Positions 18,723 through 28,961 of a stretch of DNA of 64,000 nucleotides are shown in pieces (positions within the stretch are counted from its first letter, which is position 1; every line of letters starts with the position of its first letter). This DNA comes from Takakia lepidozioides (taxonomy: Eukaryota; Streptophyta; Takakiopsida; Takakiales; Takakiaceae): the NCBI GenBank assembly GCA_030704615.1, contig CM060732.1, positions 52,867,053 through 52,931,052 of the forward strand. The letters are read 5' to 3'. Both the position numbers and the translations under genes were made by a program. The notes beneath the pieces were generated by a model that did not search any database, was not told where the DNA came from, and was given only the letters and a program-made list of their open reading frames with translations.

Positions 18723-19087
18723 CGTAGTTTACTGCATTGGATGAGAAATTGAAGATGTGATGCGAAAGAATGCCCTGAAGAAGCACGCGCGTTCGCGCGT
18801 GCTTCATTTGGTTGGTACTTGTATTCTAGCGACCAACAACAACACCATTGATACCCAGATGATTAGATGACACATATGAGGTTATGTCTGAGTACATACT
18901 CAAAACTGTAAAGTGTTTCGGAAGACATTAGTTCACATTATACAATGTGAACTAACATCTTCCGTCGCACATTATCAGTCTTGCCATGCACACAGAGTAT
19001 GATAATTCCTGTATGTGTGGCATGGTCACTCTTATGTATGATGGGCGGAGGTGTTCAGTGTGGACACAATAGTATACAATAGTATCC
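18723..19087 (+). repeat. 365-bp direct repeat, copy 1
   Basis: Runs from CGTAGTTTACTGCATTGG to CAATAGTATCC and is matched by 19410-19774 with a few percent divergence. It contains a perfect hairpin with 12-base arms, GAAGCACGCGCG/CGCGCGTGCTTC, and an inverted repeat AGTTCACATT-ATAC-AATGTGAACT. The two copies enclose 322 bp, which could be a miniature LTR (TRIM) structure, but no PBS, PPT or target duplication is visible. Confidence 0.8.
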
Positions 19088-19409
19088 AAATATCAATCCA
19101 AAAGTCCAGGGCAGTTTGAAATATTACTTGTCGTCAACATCGATTAGGTTGTTCATCGATTATGCCGACCACTGTTTCAGATTAGACAGTGAAGATGTGA
19201 TGTCAAAGAATGGTCTAAAAGAGTGCGCACGATTGCGCGTGCTTCATTCAATACAAGTCGTCACCTACAGGAACACTAACGAACAGTAGCTAATACCAAA
19301 CTGTACGGGGTCGAAAAATTCATTCATTAGTATGACAATAAACTCAGTGTTTTCAATTTTAAGGATTATGCAATTTATTGAACCTTGCGCAATCGCGCGA
19401 ATTTGACTC
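19088..19409 (+). repeat. Spacer with a diverged third copy of the hairpin
   Basis: Contains GAAGATGTGATGTCAAAGAATGG and AGAGTGCGCACGATTGCGCGTGCTTCATT (about 19190-19250), clearly related to the core of the 365-bp repeat but more diverged. No coding content seen. Confidence 0.6.
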
Positions 19410-19774
19410 CGTAGTTTACTGCATTGGATGAAAAATTGAAGATGTGATGCGAAAGAATGCCCTGAAGAAGCACGTGCGTTCGCGCGTGCTTCATTTGGTT
19501 GGTACTTGTAATCTAGCGACCAACAACAACACCATTGATACCCAGATGATTAGATGACACATATGAGGATATGTCTGAATGCATACTCAAAACTGTAAAG
19601 TGTTTCGGAAGACATTAGTTCACATTATACAATGTCAACTAAAATCTTTCGTCGCACTTTATTTGTCTTGCCATGCACACAGAGTATGATAAATCCTGTA
19701 TGTGTGGCATTGTCACTCTTATGTATGATGGGCGGAGGTGTTCAGTGTGAACCCAATAGTATACAATAGTATCC
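19410..19774 (+). repeat. 365-bp direct repeat, copy 2
   Basis: Same length as copy 1. The hairpin arm has one mismatch (GCACGTGCG against GCACGCGCG). The flanks share no clear target duplication. Confidence 0.8.
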
Positions 19775-19839
19775 TGAAAAAGAAATTTTGCGCGAATAAG
19801 GTTGCCGCAAACTACACAGTACTCCTCCACACGGAGAAT

Positions 19840-21768
19840 GAGGACGGAACCAAGGTTGGTGATGACACATTGGGAGGGTAGGAGACCCACACGCACAATG
19901 GCGAAGGAAATGACGACGCCGATGATGATGACGATGAAGATGACGAACAAAGAGATCTGGAGACAGAGGAAAACTAGGAAGAAGGTGACGGAAACGAAAC
20001 ATTGGACAAAAATGAAGAACTTGAGGGAGGTGAGGAAGACAAAGGCGACTACCAACCCGATGATGCCATCAACAATTTCTTGCAAGAGACAGAACAAATT
20101 GAGCAAGACAGAAATCCACCAGCTGAACAAGCAGGGAGGGTATTACCCAAAAAAAGTCACAGGCCCTGACAAATACTGGTGAAGGAAACAATCCCGAGAC
20201 AACGATGTTGTCTTCCTCCACTGAAGAAGTGGGGGGAGACAATTTAAAGGATAACCCTGATTCTAAAGATGTCTTCAATAAGGAGATTCCAGCAGGGGTG
20301 GGATTCAAGCCAATGGAGAGGGATATGCCATTACAGATGTCACCATATCAAGGTTTAAGCCAACGAGTTAGAGACATCGTTGAGGGTCAGGCATCTAGGG
20401 CATTGGTCGGCGATCAAAATTCTGTTGACGTGAGTATTGCAGATTATGAGCTGTCCTGACACTTGTAAAACCCAATTTACAAACTTGATATAACATTAGA
20501 ATCTTTTACCAATGGAACTAATAACCTATTGCTCTGTGATAGTCTCGTAAAACAATCAAAATTTATACGGAAGTCTAATCACCAGCATTTTCTGTAGATC
20601 CATGAGTCCAATACGGAGGAAGTGACACATACTAGAACAAACGACACATAACAACGTACAATGAAGAAACAATACGACTTGAGAGTGAGGATATCGTCGC
20701 CCAAGGTGGCAACTTCAGAAACCGCATGCGATCGCGCGAGGTTACTTATGGGAGGGGTCGACAAAATTATACCGGACGGCGAAAGACCCATCGCCGGGGG
20801 AAGTGGTGGCGAAACCTCATCCGGCTTGGAGCAAGTGCCGCCAAAGCTGGTACTTCATTCTCTGCCTTTTGCTTTCTTTTCTGCATTCCATTGCGAAAAA
20901 CTTCCAATGAATTAATAATTATTTCTTAATGGGCAGGATGATATGATCTATCCACTACATGACTATTCCCAAGCTGTCAATCCCGCGGATTTCTTTGCTC
21001 TTCCAATGGGTCCAAATGGATGTCAGCCCGGATATTATGTCCTGGTTCTGGATGTTGGGTTCCTATGTGAGGTCTACCTCCAGAATGGACCAAAAACCCC
21101 TCCCGCAACGCAACCTTGTATCTCTGCTGGAAGATTTAAGTTAGCAATGCGACATGAGGTGGGAGACTTCCTCAAATGGGTCGTCAAGAAGTTTTTGGGT
21201 CATCTTATGGAACAGTGGCAAAGAAGAGACTGTCGTGGAATTCAAATCAGCCTTGTTCGGGAGGAACGCCCACAAGGTCATGCATTACAGTTCCGACTAA
21301 TGTGTGGAACATAGACTTACTTTCAACACATATTGGCCTACACTACCTAAGGCCCCAATCTGCTTCAAACGACTTTACGACTTGTTCGTAGACCCCGACT
21401 CTAAAGCCTACAGGTCTAACACCCTGCTTATAGACGTCGTTGGGAACATGTACAAGTCTTTCCTCAATCCTCTGAGCCTGGTCATCTTCCTACCTAAATA
21501 CGAAGCACTTATAGATCCATACAAGGATGAGTTTTTGATGGGTCATCCGAAGCCCCACCTGGAGTCGAAGTTGAGGCATTCAAAAATGGACACTTAGGCC
21601 TTCAATGAGCAGAACCTTTTTGGAATACCTAAGGATATCTACTTTCAGGATGCTAGAGTGAAATTCATTAATCGCTGGGACTTTCCATGGCCTAAGAACA
21701 AGGAGGAATGGGATGCACATCTAAAGTACCTAGAGGTCCTTGAATTGGAACATGAGATATTAAAGTGA
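19840..21768 (+). pseudogene. FCP1-like (NIF/HAD phosphatase) gene relic, first module
   Basis: A broken split gene. An acidic region (DDADDDDDEDDEQRDLETEE, ~19900-19960) carries two TAG stops and a frameshift at an A7 run near 20150. A Ser/Asp-rich part follows (~20205-20459). A likely intron 20849-20937 (GTACTT...GGGCAG) precedes the catalytic-type domain: YVLVLDVGFLCEVY (the D-x-D/N position near 21051 reads DVG), FLKWVVKKFL, then after a one-base insertion near 21195 VILWNSGKEETVVEFKSALF, and later SNTLLIDVVGNMYKSFLNPL. Two further stops break it (TAA 21298-21300 in a conserved DQ-C context, TAG 21595-21597). The frame ends at TGA 21766. The motif order is that of plant FCP1-homology proteins; the catalytic residues are altered. 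Not functional as read. Confidence 0.7.
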
Positions 21769-21874
21769 CTAGTTTTGAGAATGAACTGGGATTTGGAGGT
21801 CATTGAGTTCCTTATCTGTTCATGGGATTCTTCTTTTCTTGATTTACTTAAGTGTCTTTATCACTCATTCACAG

Positions 21875-22300
21875 ATCCGACAGCCTGGATCTCCACATGT
21901 GAGGGGACCCCACTTGCTAAATTTTGACGTTAATGGAGTGTTATGCAAAATAACAAAGCGCCAAAGCCCAGGACTTGCTCCACGTTTTTCAGAATCTGAT
22001 TACAACATTCCTGTTACTGTTGGGTATCGGCAAATCTTTAGACGGGAGATGTATCAGGAAGTTTGACAAGAGTTACATAAGCACTTCATTTTAGGTATCT
22101 GGAGCTGCATGGTGCTTAAAAACTTAAATGTCGTTCTGGATTTGCTCCTACGTGGTCTTCCACGGCCAGCGTTCATCATGTCGCAGGATGAGTGTAATTC
22201 GCGAAGAGTTCACGACGGGTGCGACCATCTTCGTAGGTCTTGTTGGGTTACGACTTCAAATATTCAGTCTTTCCTTACAGCAGTTTGTTGTCTGAGATCA
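21875..22300 (+). pseudogene. FCP1-like relic, second module
   Basis: A likely 3' splice site (CACTCATTCACAG, to 21874) precedes a second FCP1-like start, HLLNFDVNGVLCKI (~21920-21950). It has the D-x-N-G-x-L-C form common in plant FCP1-homology proteins. RQIFRREMYQEV is next, an in-frame TGA (22064-22066), then QELHKHFILGIWSCMVLKNL, NVVLDLLLRGLPRPAFIMSQ and DEC in the same frame. The motif order (aspartate loop, IWS motif, Q-D-x-C) repeats that of the first module, so the ancestral gene either had tandem domains or was duplicated. No third motif was found after 22300. Confidence 0.65.
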
Positions 22301-23095
22301 CTTGAAATGGAACTGCTCAAACACACCTTCTGGAGGATAGAGGATAATATCTTGGGACAGCATGTGTTCTTCTACGGTTGATTCTACTGATAAAGTGTAC
22401 TTGACACAATATAAGAGAGATTGCGCACGGTCAAAATGTGGCAATTATACTTGACAGTCTTGAAGGTTTCTTTAAACTAGTAATTAGATCATCGTGAAGG
22501 CTTGGATGATGCGGAGATTGAAGATAGGGGTGTTTGCTAAATAGATATTAGGTTGTCAATGTCAGTTGCTAGGGGCAAGGAGGATCTACACATTTTTGTT
22601 GTCGAGGTAGGAATAGCTGAAAGAAAGGAGGCACGTATGGAGCATTCGAGGAGGCTAGATGTCAAGCACAAGAGTAAGGCCAGTGAGGGCTAGTGAGGCA
22701 CTGTGGATTAATAGCTACAAGAAACCTGCAGGGGTAGATGGTCAACTGGAAGCAGTAGCAGCACAGTCCACAAAACCAATGCATCGTTGCACCTTTCGAA
22801 GTCTACATGTTTTCCTGTCGCTATGCACTGCAATCATCTTTTGAAGATGATCCTAACTCTCATTGTTATTTGGGGAGGGAGCAAGGTCTTCCCGTGGCAG
22901 CCTCTATGGCGCATACTTTGTGAGGATATTTTCTCGTCCTTGTAATTGTAAAAGTGAAACAAACATTTGTAATTGCACAATGTTGGATGCTACAATTGTA
23001 GGCCCATGGTAGTCTTCATTCTATTCAGCCAAGGATTCCTTGCATTAATCCCACGGTCATAGGACCATCCTCGGTTATAGGCGGTGCATGTTCAT

Positions 23096-23132
23096 GCTGA
23101 TGTGGCAGATGACGGCGCAGTGCCACATCAGC
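23096..23132. repeat. Perfect hairpin, 12-bp arms
   Basis: GCTGATGTGGCA and TGCCACATCAGC are separated by 13 bases. Just downstream the same region has further CACATCA and GCTCACGCC copies. Confidence 0.8.
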
Positions 23133-23210
23133 ATTTGTCGCCATATCAGCCTAATGACATCATGCTCACACCACATCAACGTGGGTGCACGCTCACGCCA
23201 CGCCACTCCT

Positions 23211-23230
23211 GCGTGAGCGTACGCTCACGC
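23211..23230. repeat. 20-bp perfect palindrome
   Basis: GCGTGAGCGTACGCTCACGC is self-complementary without a loop. CGCTCACGCC-like half-sites occur on both sides (23189-23200, 23235-23245). Confidence 0.85.
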
Positions 23231-23701
23231 GCAAGGCTCACGCCATTGCGTCGTTGTTCTTGAACTTGGTGTCTGGAGCTTGGACTCTGGTACGCATCAA
23301 GAACATGTGAGCTAGGGGTAGGGGTGCGTTGGCGTTGGGGTCTTCCAAGAGGAGCAGGTCTTCCAGCAGGAGCAGTTGCGGCTGTGTTCAACACCTCTCG
23401 TTGCTCTGGGGAGCGAACTGTCAGGGATGGTGGAGTAGGCAGTAAAGGGGTTGTGGTGAGGGCTGGAGCTGGATGCCTCTACGGCGTCGGGGCTGAACGA
23501 GCTGGGGACGAGCCGATTGAGGCTGCCTGACCGGCGTGGGGCCCACTGTTGCACAACGTCAGCTTGCTCACTTAGCGCTGCTACCGCTGTCGCTACTGCC
23601 AACACCTCCACTAACTTGGCGGCGCTGCAGGCTTTGCCGAGGTCTGGCGGCGACACCTCTCATCGTACTTTTCACTTCTTTCTCTCTCTCTATCAGTACT
23701 C

Positions 23702-24760
23702 TGGCAGCATTTCTCGGTCATAGTTGGTAATCCAGGTGGTTCACAGAATCCAGGGGATGTCCACGTGTGTTGCTTCATGTCATACATCACAACTTCTGGA
23801 TTGGGTATATTGCCAGTTCACATGAATGTGAGATTGTCATGGCTCATCACGTCAAAATAGTAGTGCCTGGTGGCCATTCTTGCGATCTCCAGTCACTCTG
23901 CAGTCTTTGTAGAAACTTGGAACTCCCATATTTCTAAGTGTGGATCATCTCGATGGTGAAGAAGCCCAACTAGCAATAGGCGCCCCTCACTCTCTACAAG
24001 CCTTGGAGCAACACAACAACTAGGCATTCGTCCAGGCATTCGTATAGCAACTTGAGGCATTTGTACATCAACTTGAGTCCAAACGCCGGCACCCATCTCA
24101 TAAACCATCAAAGCGTTGTCAGACTCTGGTCCATAAAACAGAGCGTAGAGAGTAGGGCCACATATCACAAAACCACCCCCGTTCACGTGCCCGCATCTTT
24201 TCAGTCTCGGTCCAACGCTCGCATATGGAGTCATACATGTGTGTTCTCCAATGTATGAAAGTGTCGTCCGGCCGATACTCGTGTGACATCACAATGATCT
24301 TGTAGGTCTTGCTGCGTCTATCCACAATCAAGTGCCCCTTGTCCACAGCCACACAGTGTCTTGAGTTGGCGAAAGGCAGGGCAGGCAATTGTCTGGAACT
24401 GTTCAAGAGAGGATTGAACACAATCCATGGTAAGTCAGCGTAGTCCGATGTGCAAAGAAATAAGCCTCCATCTGCAGCACTGTATACTAAATTATCATTC
24501 GGAAGTTTGAGGCCGATTTTGTGCCAGCGTCAAGTTGTCGGGGTATACAACATGCAAACATGTGGCCATCTGCCGAAAGACAAGATATAGGAGCCTTGGT
24601 GAAGAGGGAGGTGCTGACAGAGTTGTTGGAAACTAGCAGTCGATGGGAGAGAATTCCACAACTTGCAAACCGACTTAAAGCGGACAAGACTTCGATATGG
24701 CAAAAGGGCCAACACTACCATCACTAACTCGAATGGGAGCATGCTCCAAATCTCCTCCAT
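23702..24760 (-). pseudogene. F-box/kelch-repeat protein pseudogene
   Basis: Starts with an F-box (MEEIWSMLPFELVMVVLALL, then PYRSLVRFKSVCKLWNSL). Kelch/galactose-oxidase-type blades follow: YSAADGGLFLCTSDYADLPW, FNPLLNSSRQLPALPF, VYEMGAGVWTQVDVQMP, RLLLVGLLHHRDDPHLEIWE, and a tail VVMYDMKQHTWTSPGFCEPP. Members are substrate receptors of SCF ubiquitin ligases. The gene is intronless, as is usual for the family. It is broken by TGA stops at 24530-24532, 23893-23895 and 23818-23820 and a one-base frameshift near 24185-24200. All three stops are TGA, at sites where Trp or Arg would fit. Probably inactive, or split by sequencing error; three stops make error unlikely. Confidence 0.8.
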
Positions 24761-27461
24761 ATTGCGGAGGCGACAAAACCTCTACAAATGTGTACTTGTG
24801 ATCCTAACACGGGGAGCTTGGGGGAAAGAGAAGAAGGGAAAGAAAGACGACTCTGAGAAAACCCATGAGTCCGACTTTATATCAAAAGCCTCGCTCATGC
24901 TTTTGCTATTCTGGTTCTTTGCTAACCCTTTTACTATTTCCAGCCGTGCTTTGTATGTTTTCTATTTCTGTGTGGTTTGTAGTTTATACACAGAAACCTT
25001 GAAACTACTGTGTGCGTGAAACCGGGAGGGAGATGGAAGCTGTGGAAGCTGGATACACAGGCGGGTCGGACACTCCATCTCTTGCTCTGCACGGAGGTCA
25101 CAGACAGCAGTGTGTTTGTTGGTGTTTAAGGTTATTAGTTCGTGGGAAGCTGCATAGATCCAATGAAGCCTTGGCGCTGACTGTTGGGAGCATGATGCAG
25201 TCAGCTGGACAGGCGATGCAAGCAGGGTCCCTGGTATCAGAGTTGGTATGCTGCTCTTGTAAGTCCTCCTTTCTTGGCCGGTGGTCAAGGTTATGAAGTG
25301 GATCACGTCTGCGGCATTTATGCTACTCTATGCTACTGTCCCACTCCCACGGCAATGCAGTGTGTGTTCTGTGATATGTTTGGCAGCTACCCTCCATTGT
25401 AGGAAGAGATAGCATGTGTCACATAGAAGCAAGGGATGGAAATGGGGCTGCTCAGGTTGCAGACACATTTCATTTCCGGTGCTGGTTGCAGTGCCTTATG
25501 GCATTGCCAGAAGATCAGGCGCGGGAAAGCCTAGTGACCTGTAACTCGGGTGGTTTCGGGTTTTAGGATTTGAGAGGGAAACAGAGAACAACAGACCCGT
25601 ACCAGGAGGGAGGGAGGCAGGGTTGATTGGGTTGATTGATAATTCCAGCTGTGGAGGGGTGCTGATGAGCCCCAAAGCCATGGCTAGCTTCTCACCGTGG
25701 TTGCACGAGAGAATTCCTTCATCTCCTCCTCCACATCATGCAATACAAATCGTGTGTCAGGCACATACCGAGCCTCCTTCATCTGCCCAGACAATGCCTG
25801 TTGACCTCAATGCAGGAGCGGCCTGGCTTCTCTTCTAGACCTATCTTAAACGACCGGGGTTAAACGGCCGGAGATTAAACGACCGGATTTATTGGGCTCC
25901 TTAGAAGCACATGTGTATCATGCTGCATTTTGCATAGTTTCTCTCACCCGAATCGGTTGCATTTTGATCTCCACTAGTTGTGTCATCTCTTGAGAACCAG
26001 GACCTCAAGCTGATATTTGGCAGTGAATCTACCACTTTAGATCGGTGATGGTTGTTCATGCATGAGTTCATAAATGGAAAAGGAATGTGCTATATTATTG
26101 TGTTCCTTCGACTTTCTGGTTGATCAGCCTTAGTCAACTGAACTGTAACTTTAGCAATTAGTACTCTGAACTGATTCATAATCATTGAGCATTTTCAGGT
26201 CCTGTGCAACTATGAGTGTTCCTAGTTACTGGATGGTACAAGAAATTTGTCCCAGTTGGTGAAGACTCTAATGGGCTGAACTGCACAAGAGCATGGGGTT
26301 GGTATGTGTTGTTGGCTTACTGTCCCTGTGACAAATGCAGTACTCTCCTGAATGAAAATGGAACGCTACTGGTGATTTCTCAGTAAACCATGTCCTCCTT
26401 ACTAAGCCGGAGTCACAACTGCTTTAATATGCAACTTGTTTTATCTCTTTCTTACTTTGGTGCTGTGGTCGTTGGCAGGGACAACAATATAGAGTTCAGA
26501 ATCCAAAGCTGCTGGAAACTTTCCGCCTCACCAATGTGACAACCTTTTGGAGTACCACCCTGTACGACTCTCCTACTTTTGGATTGTGTAACCTGATCTA
26601 GTGAGCACTTGGCTATCGGAGAGGCTTTTGGAATAATACACCTAAAAATGTGTCTCTCTCCTACACAGATATCACATGTTGATTTCTATACGTGGGACTT
26701 GTTTCAGAGATCTTGTGACCAGTTTCTACCTCTTATTTCCATGCCAGACCATGGCAAGAAATGGGCCCATTCTCAACCAGTGACTCAAAATATCTATTTT
26801 GCATCGGGTTGATGTGGCTAGCTCCGCGTCATCTCATCTTCCGCCTATGCCTGACACTTCACCTATCTCCTTGCCTGATCTCCTCCAGGCTGTTGGCCGG
26901 GAGGGTCGCTCTGCTTGAGTAGCTTACTATAGCTTCTGTTTTCGTCGCTGGTTGAGTAGCTTACTATAGCTTCTGTTTTCTTCTCTAGCTGAGTAGCTTA
27001 CTATAGCTTTTTGTTTTCTTCTCTTGTTTCTTGTTCCTCCTCCCCCCTTTTTGGGAACTTCTCATCCTATGTACGTTCACCCATTGTACATGTTGTAAAT
27101 AAAGTCTTACAGGGTTTCATCAAAAGCTCTCTTGACAGATCTGATTACCTAGTGCTTCTCTGAGTCCCGACATAGTGGTTCCAATGTGTAATCCATTTCA
27201 GCCGCACGATCAAGTTACAGTAGGATCAAGTTCACATCTACACCGTCCAATTCTTACTCATTATTTTTGAGGAATTAACTTGGAATTCCAGAAAAATCTA
27301 CTGAAGAATCCCCAAGTAGAGTAAAAAAGAAACAGCTCCTGAAAGGGATGCGGGTTCCAAAAACAACTATCACCGCCTGAACCTTTGGTCCACTCTTAGC
27401 ATAAGACATGTCATTGAAAAACAATATCCCATATGTTTGCGCATGGTGGGCGCCTTAGTAT
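24761..27461. other. Gene-free stretch with short repeats
   Basis: No gene supported. TTAAACGACCGG-like 12-mers occur three times at about 25846-25890. The sequence around 26820-27130 contains a tandem repeat and a TAAATAAAG polyadenylation-like signal (27098-27106), and may be the 3' end of an old transcript or element. Confidence 0.45.
26915..27024 (+). repeat. Tandem repeat, about 3 x 37-38 bp
   Basis: Three copies of GAGTAGCTTACTATAGCTTCTGTTTTC start at 26916, 26954 and 26991, with minor differences. Confidence 0.85.
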
Positions 27462-27577
27462 AGGGTAATGCCATGAGTGGAGGGCATTCCCGGATTTAAG
27501 GGCCTGACGCCAAGAGTGGTAGCCCTAGGGGAAGGCCCGAAAAACTGGGAATGCCCCCACACGAGGAGCATTACCCT
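27462..27577. mobile_element. Small foldback / MITE-like element (116 bp)
   Basis: The ends are inverted copies: AGGGTAATGC...GCATTCCC at the left and GGGAATGC...GCATTACCCT at the right, with imperfect pairing over ~43 bp arms. Almost the whole element folds on itself. No clear target duplication (left TAT, right CAA). Confidence 0.5.
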
Positions 27578-28144
27578 CAATAAAGAAATGCCAAAAAATT
27601 AAAAAAAAAATCTAATGGCCTGTGCATTCTACATTTCGGAATGCACTGGAGGGAGCTGATGGGGTACATTCCGCCAGGTGGACACCTAGATGACTTCTGC
27701 TTTTTAACGGCCCGATAAATACAGACAAATTTTTGCTTTACTGACTAAAAGACCGCACTGCCGCGGTGTGCCAGGCTACAGCCTATAGCCCCATCCTTGT
27801 GGAATATCGTACATAACTTAGCATTTAAAGCGATTTCCATCCACAGATTTCACGTTTACATCCAAATCGTATCTATCGGGTAAGTACGAAGGTAGATGTA
27901 TGAAGGGTCGCTGGTTATGTATGCTACGGTTAGTACTTCTGCATGCTCAAACACGATCAGAATCTGACACGTAAAAAAAATCGCGTCAAAAGCTAGGTTA
28001 TTGGTTCCCACGATACTTAGAAATTCCCCAAGTCGGCCGAGCACAGGGCCCTCACGAGTCACAACAGAGAAGGCAAAGGCTAAGGCTGGCCTATGGAGGC
28101 GAGATGATAATTGAAGTTTGAGACTGTTCAAGTTTGAATATTTA
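27578..28144. other. Gene-free stretch
   Basis: AT-rich to mixed intergenic DNA with an A9 run near 27601. No gene or repeat structure seen beyond short chance frames. Confidence 0.5.
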
Positions 28145-28530
28145 GAGCATGCCCAGCAGGCGCTCTCTCTGGCGCGCTGTCGTCAAAATAGCGCGGCCGC
28201 CGAGACCGCGCGTCCCCAGCAGCACCTTCAAGCGCTTCAAAATGGTGAGCCTCACCAAAAATCGTCGCACTCCCACGCTATCTTCCGGCCGTTTGGTGTG
28301 TGGCATTCTCCCCCGCTACCGGCGCTCAGCCTCATATGTAATGACGAGTGGCGGGGCAGGCGGCGGGGCCCACGGCCACCTCAGCCTGCGCCATTACTCC
28401 CCTTGGGTTATGGTGCGTTGCTGCTGGGGCTCTTGCCAGCCGACGCGCTATCTAACTTGCCTGCCTCACCAGGTGCCTCACGAGCATAGTGATAGCGCGG
28501 CAGTTTAGTGAGCCTATGCTGGGCATGCTC
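28145..28530. mobile_element. MITE-like element with GAGCATGCCCAGCA inverted ends (386 bp)
   Basis: GAGCATGCCCAGCA at the left (28145-28158) is mirrored by TGCTGGGCATGCTC at the right (28517-28530). The ends resemble the GAGCATCTCCAGCAG-type termini of PIF/Harbinger (Tourist-like) MITEs (family knowledge). The 3-bp flanks are TTA at the left and GTA at the right, so a TTA/TAA target duplication is at best imperfect. The interior is GC-rich with no transposase. Confidence 0.6.
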
Positions 28531-28961
28531 GTAGGTAGTGAGGTTTAAGCTTACCTGGGAATGGGCACGTACAGAAACGTGGACGTTCCTCGCCGGGTGA
28601 ATCTTGGAGCGTGGTGTTAAAGACCAGGAGATGAAGATAGGAAAGCTGGGGCGGTGCGCGCTCGCCACAGCTATCATTCTCAATTCTTGTTCCTCTCTGG
28701 CACAAGCTTTGCTCTGCACAGTGTACACCGTGCTATCGCGACAACTGCTGCCTTTCAGCAGCTTTACCACACTATTCAGACAAACTCGACGAGTATATTT
28801 CGAAATCTCACGGCCGTGCTTCCCACTTCCTGGATGCTCCAAATTGATACAGAGAATATAATTACGACAAAAAATGTCACAGGACACAAGTCTACATTGC
28901 TTCTAACTAGAAATAATGAGGGCCCTGACACAGCAATGGTATGGAGCAATGTGCTGAGAGT
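28531..28961. other. 3' flank of the methyltransferase gene
   Basis: No gene seen. It probably includes the methyltransferase 3' untranslated region (minus strand). Confidence 0.4.

Larger units (their letters stand above)
22301..23699. other. Gene-free stretch with hairpins
   Basis: No gene supported. It holds a 12-bp-arm hairpin (23096-23132) and a 20-bp perfect palindrome (23211-23230). GC-rich DNA at 23300-23660 is open in several frames without recognisable protein. Confidence 0.5.

Noticed and set aside
19802-20182. 126-codon Met/Thr/Lys-rich frame
   Set aside because: Wrong-frame reading of the acidic region of the FCP1-like relic.
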